A stretch of DNA of 64,000 nt, from assembly GCA_015501585.1 (NCBI GenBank), contig JADNRY010000277.1, forward strand, positions 1 through 64,000, given 5' to 3'. Position 1 is the first letter of the stretch. Each line of letters starts with the position of its first letter. Below are positions 41,374 through 52,679 of the stretch, piece by piece. The notes under the pieces were generated by a model. The model saw only the letters and a list, made by a program, of their open reading frames with translations. It searched no databases and had not been told where the DNA came from. Position numbers and translations under genes: made by a program. This DNA is from Rhodocollybia butyracea. Lineage: Eukaryota; Basidiomycota; Agaricomycetes; Agaricales; Omphalotaceae.

Positions 41374-42546
41374 TCAGCAAGTTGGACGGCGTATGGAAGG
41401 TATGGTACCATGCAGCCTATACACTGCCATACCAAGTATGGAAAAGAGGGGGGGTACATAGAGTCCCATACTCATCCCATACTTATACCATACGTTTACC
41501 ATACAGCAGCCATACGTACTCATACAGTAACCATACATTCTCATACATTCTCATACAACAACACATACTCCTACTACATCGTACCCTAGTTCAAATATTG
41601 GAAAATAATATCATATTCATGTAGAAATAACTATGCAGAACACATCGCTACACAAGGCTATTGCTACCCAGTTGCAAGAACACCAAACTTCGGTCAAATT
41701 TGCACCTACAAGTGGCGATCAGTAAGACTCGGACAGTGATCACAATATTGCTACATACCTCGTTCACGATAATAATAGTCTCAACACCCACGCAAAACTT
41801 GCATCCTCTCTTTGTGTTGTTTTTGCAGGTTGTTCACGGCTTGGCTTCAATATTACTGATGGTGTCGTTCTGTGTGTGAGCAAATGTTGAAAGGCCGGAA
41901 CCACGTTTTCATCCAGGATCCTTCACTGCTATTAGGTCAGAAATTATAACGGGACATGCAGGTGGCAACGTACAGTATAGCTCTGCAGAGGCGCAAGCCT
42001 GAAGATCACAATCGAGAAAAGAGATAGAATTCAAAGAAAGACTGCAGACGCGACGTTCAAGTAGAAAAAATTATAGAACATGATCATGTGAGTCTCTCAC
42101 GTGAACTGTACAGTTTGTGGAAAGTTCGGTCCATCGGAGATTGATTCGACTTAAGAGTTTTTCCATTTTTTAATTTATTGCCATGGCTCGCACATCACTC
42201 ATCGGCCAGATTCAGCGTTGCCTCAAGGCTTCATAATGTCTCGACTGCTTGCTACCTCCCGCCTTATATTTATAGTGACTAAACAGGACAAGCGCCAAGC
42301 TTGAGGCTTTGAGTACTAATTATAAGAAGTTGACAAGGCTATATCGAATGTTATACTGTAAATACTTGCTAGCTATGTAGTGTACAAAATTTGATTTGTT
42401 CCATACCTCCATACAACCTCCATAACCTCCATACATTCTTACAATGTATGGAGAAATATGATAAAGCATGCGTGGGAAGGTATGGATGTATGGAATTATT
42501 CTTTCCCATGCAGCCCATACACCTCATACACCTTCCAACTTGCTGA
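41374..42546. mobile_element. element D: 1.2-kb TIR element
   Basis: Ends TCAGCAAGTTGGACGGCGTA and, reverse complemented, TCAGCAAGTTGGAAGGTGTA. The homology goes on through GTATGG-rich and ATGCAGCC sequence. Flanking octamers TGACACCA and TGACATTA agree in 6 of 8 positions, a plausible decayed duplication. The left part has runs of CATACAnnnnCATAC. No coding region is recognised. It lies inside element C, just right of the Copia. Confidence 0.6.
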
Positions 42547-42995
42547 TGACATTAGTGCACAAAAATGCAAGAACAGCAAGTATTCACAGTCAAATTTCTT
42601 CTTATGTTGTAACCTATCAGATAGACATAGTACAGTATCTAACTTTATTGGCTGTAATGAAGTTATTCTGCTTGAGCTTTTCATTGAAGTAGTAACTAGT
42701 ATGAACCATTTTGGATAAGATCATGGCCTGTCTACTATCATCATAGTACCCCCTAGCCCTACTGAACACCAAGTTGGGGCAGAGGAATCAAAGGAGAGAC
42801 AAATTTGGCTGAAACTCTAGCTAATTCTCAACTATTTCCTTTTTAGGAGTGGCCCTGGGCCGGACCCTGACCCGACCCGACCGACCGACCTGACCCTCTT
42901 AGGTGGGCCAGGGTCAGGATTTTAGCTGGCCCTGACCCTTGGTGACCCGACCCAACCACAGGGCCTCTGACCCGACCCAGCCCTCCCCAACACTA

Positions 42996-44469
42996 GTTGG
43001 AGCAATTGGGGCTGTTGGAGCAGTGAGTGCAATTGGGGCTGTTGGAGCTGTGAGAGCAGTGAGTCCAATGAGGGCTGTTGGAGCAGTGAAAGCAGTGAGT
43101 GCAATGGGGGCCATTGGAGCCATGAGAGCCAGTGAGTGCAATGAGAGCATTGGAGCAATTGGGGCTGTCGGGGCAATGGGAGCAGTGAGAGCAATGAGTG
43201 CAATGGGGGCCATTGGAGCCATGAGAGCAGTCATAGCAGTGAGTGCAACTGGGCTGTCAGAGCTGTGAGAGCAGTGAGTCCAATGAGGGCGGTTGGAGCA
43301 ATTGGGGCTGTCAGAGCAGTGGAAGCAGTGAGAGCAGTGAGTTCAATGAGAGTGGTTGGAGCAATTGGGGCTGTTGGAGCAGTGGGAGCAGTGAGTGCAA
43401 TTGGGGCTGTTGAAGCCGTGAGAGCAGTGAGTGCAATTGGGGCTGTTGGAGCCATGAGATCAATGAGTGCAATGGGGGCCATTGGAGCCGTGAGAGCAGT
43501 GAGTGCAATGGGGCTGTCAGAGCAGTGGAAGCAGTGAGTGCAATGGTGGCAGTGGGTGCAATGAGTGCAATGGGAAGGGTGAAAACTTAGGGAAATTAAA
43601 TGGGATGACTTGGATAAGTGCAAGGCAAAAGGTAGGAAAATTAAGGCAAGTAGAGGGCAGCAGAACAGTACAGTCAGAAGACCTCGGGATGTAGCACAAT
43701 GAGGGCCATTGGAGCAATTGGGGCTGTCAGAGCAGTGTGTGCATTGGGTGCAATTGGGGCTGTCGAAGCAGTGAGAGGACTGAATCGCAATTGGGGCTGG
43801 AGGAGCACTGAGAGCACTGAGTGCAGTAGGGGCCGTTGGAGCAATAAGAGCACTGAGTGCAATGGGGGCGGTTGGAGCAGTGAGAGCACCCAGTGCAAGG
43901 CCAATGGGGGCTGTCAGATCAGTGGGAGCATTAAATGTGTTTGGGGCTGTTGGAACAGTGAGAGCAATGAGTGCAATTGGGTCTGTTGGAGCAGTGAGAG
44001 CATTGAGTGCAATTGGTGCTGTCAGAGCAGTGCGAGCATTGGGTGCAATGGGGGCCATTGGGGCAATTGGGGCTGTTGAGACAGTGAGAACACTGAGTGC
44101 AATGGGGGCTGTCAGAGCAGTGAGAGCACTGAGTGCAATTGGGGCTGTTGGGGCAGTGAGACTGTGAGAGTATTAAGTGCAATTGGGGCCATCAGAGCAG
44201 TGCAAGCATTGAGTACAATTGGGGCCGTCGGAGCAATTGGGGGAGCAATTGAGGCTGTTGGAGCCATGAATACAACGAGTGCAATTGGGGCTGGTGGAGC
44301 TGTGAGAGCAGTGAGTGCAATGGGGGGCCATTGGAGCTGTGAGAGCAGTTAGTGAAACTGGGGCTGTGAGAGCAATGAGTCCAATTGGGGCTGTCAGAGT
44401 GGTGAGAGCAGTGAATGCAGTGAGTGCAATTGGGCTTGTCGGAGCCATGAGTGCAATGGGGGCTGTCGA
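42996..44469. repeat. 36-bp minisatellite, second block (G-rich on plus)
   Basis: Continuation of the 33480 array after element C. Units vary around GGGGCTGTTGGAGCAGTGAG plus AGCAGTGAGTGCAATT. Between 43570 and 43690 a piece of element A arm sequence is embedded (AACTTAGGGAAATTAAATGG; compare 33365-33480), so block duplication has included the arm-array junction. The array ends at an inversion point near 44469. Confidence 0.9.
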
Positions 44470-45655
44470 ATTTCACTGCTCCAACAGCCCCAAATGCACT
44501 CACTGCTTTTACTGCTCCAACAGCCCCTATTGCACACACTGCCTCTCACAGCTCCAATGGTCCCCATTGCACTCACTGCTCTCATCCAACAGCCCCAATT
44601 GCACTCACTGCTCTCACAGCTCTCACAGTCCCAATTGCTCCAACAGCTCTCATTGCACTCATTGCACTCACTGCTATCATGGCTCTGACAGCACCAATTG
44701 CACTCACTGCTCTCACTACTCTGACAGCCCCATTACACTCACTGCTTTCACTGCTCCAACAGCCCCCATTGCACTCACTGCTCTCCTGGCTTCAATGGCC
44801 CCCATTGCACTCACTGATCCGACAGCCCCAATTGCTCAAATGGCCCTCATTGCACTCATTGCACTCACTGCTCTCACCGCTCTGACAGCCCCAATTGCAC
44901 TCACTGCTCTCATGGCTCCAATGGCACCGATTGCACTCTTTGCTTTCACTGCTCTGACAGCCCCAATTGCTCTCACTGCTCTGACAGACCCCATTGCACC
45001 CACTGCTCTCACAGCATCGACAGTCCCAATTGCTCCAACAACCCTCATTGCACTCATTGCACTCACTGCTCTCACGGCTGCGACAGCCCCAATTGCAATC
45101 ACTGCTCTCACTGCTGCGACAGCCCCCATTGCACTCACTGCTCTCACAGCATCGACAGTCCCAATTGCTCCAACAACCCTCATTGCACTCATTGCACTCA
45201 CTGCTCTCACGGCTGCGACAGCCCCAATTGCAATCACTGCTCTCACTGCTGCGACAGCCCCCATTGCACTCACTGCTTTCATTGCTCTGACAGCCCCAAT
45301 GCACTCACAGCTTCCACGGCTCCAATGGCCCCAACAGTCCCAATTGCTCCAACCGCCCTCATTGCACTCATTGCACTCACTGCTCTCAAGGCTCCGACTG
45401 CACCAATTGCACTCACTGCTCTCACTGCTCTGACAGCCCTCATTACACTCACTGCTTTCACTGCTTCAACAGCCCCCATTGCACTCACTGCTCTCCTGGC
45501 TCCATGGCCTCCATTGCACTTACTGCACTCATGGCTCCCACTGCTCCAACAGCCCCAATTGCTCAAACGGCCCTCATTGTACTCATTGCACTCACTGCTC
45601 TCACTGCTCCAACGGCCCTCATTGCACTCATTGCACTCACTGCTCACACGGTGAC
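44470..45655. repeat. 36-bp minisatellite, inverted block (C-rich on plus)
   Basis: The same unit in reverse orientation (CACTGCTCTCACAGCTCCAA and CAGCCCCAATTGCACT). It contains a higher-order duplication: about 150 bp (45000-45130) with TCGACAGTCCCAATTGCTCC is repeated at 45145-45270. An open frame of 372 codons crosses the inversion but is only the product of a stop-free unit. Confidence 0.9.
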
Positions 45656-47174
45656 ACGCCGAATTACGCTGTACGCCAAAATTCACACAAAATGTCATCA
45701 TTTAAAAGACCCCGTGAAACATGTCACGTCACTACCTAAGGTATGTTATGTATTAGACACTTTGAAGGTCCACTTCAGGTATCTAGTATGTAGAAACCCA
45801 TTTGAAGGGAGATACACTATGTTTTAAGAGGCTACATTACTGTGCAAGGATGCATTGTTGACCCACAGACTCAAAATCAATCAAATTGATTTACCTAGAT
45901 TGATTTAGGCTTGCCAGATCTAAAGTCTATTCAATTAATACTACCTACTACAAAAAGTCCTATACATGGATATACAAGAGAGGATTAAAATAAATGAAGA
46001 GAGACAAATGAGGGCAAGCATAATGCGAACCCATATCCGTTTAAAGTAAGAGAATCAAAGCAATGGTGCCCTGGAACGACCCACAGAGAGAAACTAGATG
46101 ATTAGTGATGAATTAGGCGCCGGGAATCAAAGTGGCCCAGCGCCGGCAGTAAAAGAAAGGCGGGGCGCGTCCTAGCGACGTGCCTATAATAAAATTTATT
46201 CGGACCAACCTATGGGACGGTCCACATGTATACAAGTACCCGGTAGGACCTGGGAGGAGAAGAGAAAAGGGGAGATGCGGAACAGCGCCGTAAACTTGAA
46301 CCGCGGGACGGACGGACCGCCCGGCGCTTAAAGCGCATCAAAGTCAAACAACTCATCAGGAATCCATCGTTTTTCCCTCCCCTCCGTTACTTATTAAATA
46401 AAAGATGTAGAAAAGGTGTAATATAGGTAGAGGACCCATGAGACAACGATATAGAGCCCTGGGGACAGTGTAGGAACCAGGAGAACACTTATAAGCTCAG
46501 TTATGGCTAACAAGGGCAACATGAGATTCATCTTCTTGGCTCTTGGCAAGCCAAGAGAGTCTTACCAACCCATGGTACCTTAATTAAGAAAATTTCAAGG
46601 ACCCAGGAGTATAAAAAGGCAAGGAAATGAAGAGTAAAGCATTCTTTCTTACCCCCACCAGGTGTAGCAGCTCCTTATCAGGCTACTACTAAAAGATTGA
46701 ATTGATATAAAGACTGGGAATTACAGAGAGAAATTGACAAGCAATTGAACTTGAATAAAGAAGCAGAAAGAGATTCAGTGTGAACTTAGTGCAGAGAAGT
46801 AAAGACAAAGACTTAGAAAGGACTTTGAATATTATTTTCAAACCACAGTTAGGCTGCAGTCAGAGCTCTGTCTGAGTTATAGGGACACCCTCTGGTCAGT
46901 TGTGACTTGTGTTAATTTGTGATTTTACCAAGGGACTTAGGAATAGTATTTGTTTGACAGCTCAGAGCTTGGGATCAGCTTAAATAAGTCTGTACTTTGA
47001 AAGGGAAGGCACTTAGTGAAATAACACTCAGTGTAGCAAGGAAGCACTTGAATAGATTGAAGTTTTAAATAAATATTATTTGGCTGAACTAAAAACCCAA
47101 ACTGAGTAATAAGTTGTGTGTGTTTGGTGTGGTTGTGTAAGCCATTTCTAAGTTCACCCCAGTTTAGACCTCTC
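45656..47174. other. non-repetitive block between arrays, origin unknown
   Basis: 1.5 kb with no gene recognised. 46090-46330 is distinctly GC-rich (GCGCCGGCAG, GGACGGACGGACCGCCCGGC) and contains a TATAATAAAATTTATT signal. 46610-46625 has TATAAAAAGG about 40 bp upstream of a C/T-rich start. The following 500 bp resembles LTR-like R/U5 sequence ending in GTTGTGTGTGTTTGGTGTGG. A solo LTR is possible, but I could not find matching ends or a duplication. Confidence 0.4.
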
Positions 47175-49439
47175 ATCGGCTCCAACAGCCCCAATTGCAC
47201 TCACTGTTCTCACTGCTCCAATGGCCCCAATTGCTCCAACGGCCCTTATTGCGCTCACTGCTCTCACGGGCCGGGAGTCAGGGCTCCGACAGCTCCAATT
47301 GCACTCACTGCTCTGAGCAGTGAGTGCAATGAGTGCAATGAGGGCCGTTGGAGCAATTGGGACTGTTGGGGCCATTGGAGCTGTGAGAGCAGTGAGTGCA
47401 ATTGGGGCTGTCAGAGCAATGAAAGCACTGAGTGCAAAGGGGGCTGTTGCAGCAGTGAGAGCAGTGAGTACAATTGGGGCTGTCGGAGCCGTGAGAGCAG
47501 TGAGTGCAATGAGTGCAATGAGGGCTGTTGGAGCAATTGGGACTGTTGATGCTGTGAGAGCAGTGAGTGCAATGGGGTCTGTCGGAGCAGTGAGAGCAAT
47601 TGGGGCTGTCAGAGCAGTGAAAGCAGTGAGTGCAATGGGGGCCATCCGAGCCATGAGCACAGTGAGTGCAATTGGGGCTGTCGGAGCAGTGAGAGCAGTG
47701 AGTGAAATGAGTGCAATGAGGGCCATTTGAGCAATTGGTGCTGTTGGATCAGTGAGTGCAATGGGGGCCATTGGAATGAGTGCAATGAGGGCTGTTGGAG
47801 CAATTGGGACTGTCAAAGCTGCGAGAGCAGTGAGAGCAATTGGGGCTGTCAGAGCAGTGAAAGCAGTGAGTGCAATGGGGGCCATTGGAGCCATGAGAGC
47901 AGTGAGTGCAATTGGGGCTGTTGGAGCAGTGAGAGCAGTGAGTGTAATGAGTGCAATGAGGGCCATTTGAGCAATTGGAGCTGTTGGATCAGTGAGTGCA
48001 ATGGGGGCCATTGGAGCCAGGAGAGCAGTGAGTTCAATGAGGGCTATTTGAGAAATTGGGGCTGTTGGATCACTGAGTGCAATGGGGCCATTGGAGCTAG
48101 AGATGGGCACAAATGAGGCATGAGTAAGAATGTACTCAAATATATTCTCATTCTCCATTCAAATATGAATGCCCCTACTACCATGAATGTGCATTCCTGG
48201 TAGTAGGTCATTTGAATGCAAATATGGGCCACCGGCGGACCCATATTTGTCACTTACATTCACGAATATTTGTGAATATTCTACAAAATATATGGTTGTG
48301 CGGAGGCCTGTTATACAGCTCCGCTGAATTATAATAACTATTACTACCTACATATACCAATGGCGGCAATCACTTAACAATTCTGCACACTATAAGGATG
48401 TGTGGCGGCCTTGTACAAGGTCCCACAACAATACTTACAGTAATAAATATTGTAATACAAGTACAGTAAAATTATTATCTACGTGACTTACCTGGGAGGA
48501 ATGGGTATTGAAACACTGCTTCCATGAATGAGCATTTGGGTTGGCAAGTCATTCCAGTGCAAATATGGACTTTTTAGGCTCCATATTTGCACCATGAATG
48601 GCGAATGCATTTGAATGGGCATTCGTGTCCATCTCTAATTGGAGCCAGGAGAGCAGTGAGTGCAATGGGGGCTGTTGGAGCCGTGAAAGCAGTGAGTGTA
48701 ATGGGGGCTGTCAGAGCAGTGAGAGCAGTGAGTGCAATTGGTGCTGTCAGAGCCATGATAGCAGTGAGTGCAATGAGTGCAATGAGAGCTGTTGGAGCAA
48801 TTGGGGCTGTGAGAGCTGTGAGAGCAGTGAGTGCAATGGGGTCTGTCGGAGCAGTGAGTGCAATTGGGGCAGTGAGAGCAGTGAGTGCAATGGGGACCAT
48901 TGGAGCTGTGAGAGCAGTGTGTGCAATAGGGGCTGTCGGAGCGGTGAAAGCAGTGAGTGCAATTGGGGCTGTCAGAGCAGTGAGAGCAGTGAGTGCAATG
49001 GGGACCATTGGAGCTGTGAGAGCAGTGAGTGCAATAGGGGCTGTTGGAGCAGTGAAAGCCAACAGCCCCAATTGCACTCACTGCACTCACTGCTCCCACT
49101 GCTCCAACAGCCCCAATTGGACTCACTGCTCTCACAGCCCCAGTTTCACTAACTGCTCTCACAGCTCAGCCCCAATTGCTCCAACGGCCCTCATTGCACT
49201 CATTGCACTCACTGCTCTCATTGCTCTGAAAGCCCCACTGCTCTCACAGCCCCAATTGCTCCAACGGCCCTCATTGCACTCATTGCACTCACTGCTCTCA
49301 TTGCTCTGAAAGCCCCAATTGCACTTGCTGCTCTCACTGCTCCAATGGCCCCAATTGCTCCAACGGCCCTCATTGCACCCACTGCTCTCATGGGCCAGGA
49401 GTCGCAGCTCTGACAATTCCAATTGCACTCACTGCTCCA
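47175..49439. repeat. 36-bp minisatellite, further blocks with two inversions
   Basis: C-rich 47175-47312; G-rich 47313-48089 and 48646-49060, split by a MITE at 48098-48637; C-rich 49061-49439. The turn at 47313 is a short perfect palindrome (CACTGCTCTGAGCAGTG around the centre). The turn at 49061 is similar (GCAGTGAAAG then CCAACAGCCCC). All long open frames here are repeat artefacts. Confidence 0.9.
48098..48637. mobile_element. 540-bp hAT-type MITE in the minisatellite
   Basis: Ends TAGAGATGGGCACAAATG and, reverse complemented, TAGAGATGGACACGAATG. The perfect 8-bp duplication ATTGGAGC lies at 48090-48097 and 48638-48645. The interior is AT-rich with mirrored GAATGCATTTGAATG-type words and no coding capacity. 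The duplication and end sequence are those of hAT. Confidence 0.9.
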
Positions 49440-49702
49440 TCAGGAAAAGGCATATGAACTCAAGGCAACTTGAGCAAAGGTTGAACCATTTGCATGGCTC
49501 AAGTCAACTTATGCTTACTTGGGCCAACTTAGGCCAACTTGGGAGCAACTTCATAAACTTGTGATTGGTGAGGTTTGTGAGGTTGTTCCAAGTTGCCTCC
49601 AAGTTAACTCAAGTCAGCTCAAGTCAGCTTACATTGACTTAAGCCAAACAAAATGGTTCAACCTTTGCTCAAGTTGCCTTGAGTTCATATGCCTTTTCCT
49701 GA
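49440..49702. mobile_element. 263-bp MITE with 52-bp perfect TIRs
   Basis: 49440-49491 and 49651-49702 are exact reverse complements starting TCAGGAAAAGGCATATGAAC. The centre has CAACTTGGGCCAACTTAGGC-type short repeats. It interrupts the C-rich minisatellite. The flanking duplication is unclear because the target is itself repetitive. Confidence 0.85.
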
Positions 49703-52364
49703 TGTCTCACTCCTCTGACAGCCCAAATTGCACTCACTGCACTCATTGCTCCAACAGCCTCAATTGCACTCACTGCTCCCATAGCTCCAACAGCCCCAAT
49801 TGCTCCAATGACCACCATTTTGCTCAATGCTCTCACTGCTCCAACAGCCCAAATTGCTTCAACGTCCCCCATTGCGCTACATCCCCAAGTCTTCTGACTG
49901 TACTGTTCTGCTGGCCTCTACTTGCCTTAATTTTTCTACATTTTCCTTTGCATTTATCCCAGTCATCCCATCTAATTTTCCTAAGTTTTCCTTTCCAATA
50001 TCCCAAATGTTACTTTCTAATTCACTAAGTTTTCACCTTTGATATCTATTGCACTTTTCCCCCTTTAAACCTTTTGTAAACCTCACTTTCCTTTGCTTCG
50101 CCTCATGATTCCTTAAGTTTTTCCTTTTCATTGATGTTGTTTATCATCTTATTGGAAACTTTCATATTTCTCATTTTCATTTGTTTTTCCTATCTTTACC
50201 AAAGGTTGTTCACTCAAAATCAATTATTATCATGCCACTATGTGACTCCTTTGTCACATTTAATTTTCCTAAGTCTTTAACTTGTTCATGTGGATTATCT
50301 TGTACTTAGGGAATACTTTCTTTAAATTGTTTTCCACTAGTTTGACCCTTGTTTTTCCACTATTCTGTCTAATTTCACCTTAAACATTTCCTAAGATATC
50401 CACCTTATGCTTACAATTTTAAAATCTTATTGAATACTCCAATTCCCCCTGCTTTTCATAAGTTATTCCTTTGAATTATCATTGTTTGCCCTTTCTTATT
50501 TAAAACAAATGAGAAAAATCAGTTCCCTAAGTGTTTCCTAAAGATTTCATTTGTAACACAACTAACAATAATCATATGCAATGAACCATTTCCCTAAGTT
50601 TACCACAATGTTTCTCTAAACTACTTCACTTATTGATCCATCATTTTTTGACAGTTTTTGATATAAATTACCTAAGTTAGGCTAACTTAGGGAACTTTGC
50701 ATGCAGTGTCTCCCAGGACAGTATAAGCTACTCCTGAGTCGTCTAAATGTACCTATTATACCAGGGTACAATGTCCTAGAAGCCTGTGGCCCACCCTGCC
50801 CTGGATGCTCTGATACTTATCCTCTAATTTCGAAAAAATGAGGGTTTTTGATGAGAAAGTTCAAAGATCAATAAAGACTGATCTCCCAGGGGCCATCTAA
50901 ATATATCTGAGACTCAGAAAGGGTAGACAGCACATCAGGGCATCAGGGGATGAAAAGGATCACCCTTATCCATGCCAATCTGCATGTTATATCAAGCAAT
51001 CTTTAGACTCAACGCTTTTCATTGATTTCCTTTTATGGGCATACAGCTTTGGCCTCATCCACTACAATCAAAGGTTATCCAAAAGATATTTTGCAATCCA
51101 GCCCCTTCCCACCACAGGATTGGCTTCATTTTAGGTGAGCAACCTATTCTGTGTATAAACAAAAGGTCTGGATGTCTACCACAAGCTATTGTCCTTAGGA
51201 AAAGAGTGTACACAGTTTGTGTGTTCAGTTTTGTCATTTCTTAATTGGGTAGTGAAAACAGCTTTGACCTCATCCACTGCAAAAGATTTGTCATTTTTCA
51301 AATAAGTAATGAAATCAGCTTTGACCTCATCCACTGCAAATTTGTCACTTCTCAATTAGGCAATGGAAACAGCTTTGGCCTCATCCACTGCAAATGTTTT
51401 GAAATTGCCTAATTAAGAAATAAAAGTCTATTGAAATAAAATTGCCTAATATAGTAATTTATAAAAATTTCCAAATGTATCTAACTCTATTAAAAAAACA
51501 TAAAACCGGTTAAGGTGTTTGAAAATTGCCTTATTTGGAAATAAAAACAGCTTTGACCTCATCCACTGCAAAAATGGAAAAATTTCCTAATTTAGTAATT
51601 TTTAAATTGGCTGGGGTCATGACTTAGGCCAGGTAGGTCATGACCTAGGTCAAGTTGGTCATGACCTAGTTCACCCAGGTCATGACCTAGGTCAGGTAGG
51701 TCATGACCTAGTTCACCCAGGTCATGACCTAGGTCAAGTAGGTATGACCTAGGTCAGGTAGGTCATGACCTAGTTCACCCAGGTCATGACCTAAAAAGTA
51801 GGTCATGACCTAAAAATAGGTGAGGGAGGGGATGGTCTAGGTGAGGGAGGGGATGGTCTAGGAGGGGGAGGGTATAGTCTAGGAGGGGATATATAGTTAG
51901 TTTAAGAGGTGAAGGGTGAGAGTGGAGGATGGTGAGATAGAGAATATAAGCAAGAATGAAATATCATAGAATCATGACAAGAAATGTGTAGTAACATATT
52001 GGGATTATTGGGATTTTTTACATATCTGTAGATTATGACAAGATCAAGCTAAGTCACAGTGCCCTGTGCTGGGTTGTCAGGCAAGAATGTGACTTACCTG
52101 ACCTAGCTGATTCAGGTATGCCCTGCCCCACCTAGGCCATATCCTATCTCACCCCAGGCCATGATCTACCAACCCCAGGAAAAGACCAACCTGACCTAGG
52201 TCATGACCAATTTGTTAGGTCATGACCTAATTCCCAGGTCATGACCTAAATCCCAAGGTCATGACCTAGCTGCCCGGGTTTTGCCTAGGTTTTTGGGTCT
52301 TTTTAGTAAGGTCAATGTAACAAAAGTGCAGACTAATAAGACCAAATATGTGGTTGCCTGAAGT
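49703..52364. repeat. last minisatellite piece and right inverted arm of element A
   Basis: 49703-49880 is C-rich minisatellite that passes into the arm. From 49840 to 52364 the sequence is the inverted copy of 30597-33530, including the 57-bp class block (GCAGTGGATGAGGTCAAAGC reversed), the 21-bp array (51610-51800), the purine-rich stretch and the terminal CACTTCAGGCAACC. Compared with the left arm it lacks about 420 bp near 50705 and has a shorter array. Confidence 0.85.
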
Positions 52365-52679
52365 GCATTTAGGGTCTTACCCCACCATTCCCGATACGAA
52401 CCTATAGACTTACCCGAGGATATACATGATCTCATTGACTTGACCAAGGATCAGTTAGACACCATGGTAAACAATGGTGATGACAATGAAAGTTTCTTGC
52501 CCTCAACTTGACTGCTAAGACCAGTGCTCCATAGAACGTCCCCACGGGATCGTGACACCTCCTGACTTGGTGATCTTTAGAAAGTAATTTAACTTCATGC
52601 ACTTCGCAAAGCCCATTTATATCTTGATCGAATTTAAGTGTGTAGAGTTTCCTCGAGCTCCAGATCAACTCAAATCTAG

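Larger units (their letters stand above)
33861..42995. mobile_element. element C: non-autonomous hAT-type TIR element hosting a Copia
   Basis: Ends TAGTGATGGGGAGGGTCGGG and, reverse complemented, TAGTGTTGGGGAGGGCTGGG. The exact 8-bp duplication GTTGGAGC lies at 33853-33860 and 42996-43003. The end regions are rich in GGGTCAGG/CCTGACCC words. Without the Copia (34137-41354) and the inner element D (41374-42546) it is only about 0.75 kb, with no coding capacity. The 8-bp duplication and the TAGNNATG ends place it with hAT; the transposase source could be the element at 35723-39428. Confidence 0.85.
30597..52364. mobile_element. element A: 21.8-kb non-autonomous foldback element with hAT-like ends
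   Basis: The left end is CAGTTCAGTCACCCACATAT and the right end, reverse complemented, is CACTTCAGGCAACCACATAT. The octamer GCATTTAG stands on both sides (30589-30596 and 52365-52372). The uninterrupted site exists in gypsy copy 1 (24222-24229), so insertion is proven by comparison. If the terminal G is counted in the element, the duplication is 7 bp. Arms of about 2.7-3 kb (30597-33600 and 49703-52364) are inverted copies. The interior holds 36-bp minisatellites, element C with a Copia and a hAT inside, and two MITEs. No transposase of its own is visible, so mobilisation in trans is inferred. Element B (55203-58686) has the same ends. Confidence 0.85.

Noticed and set aside
44315..45433. 372-codon open frame with Thr/Ala/Leu/Ile repeats, and similar 334-codon and 275-codon frames at 47154-48158 and 43231-44058
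   Set aside because: They arise from a 36-bp stop-free repeat read in phase, lack splice or promoter support, and cross inversion points. The Cys/His-rich frames in the same arrays have the same cause.
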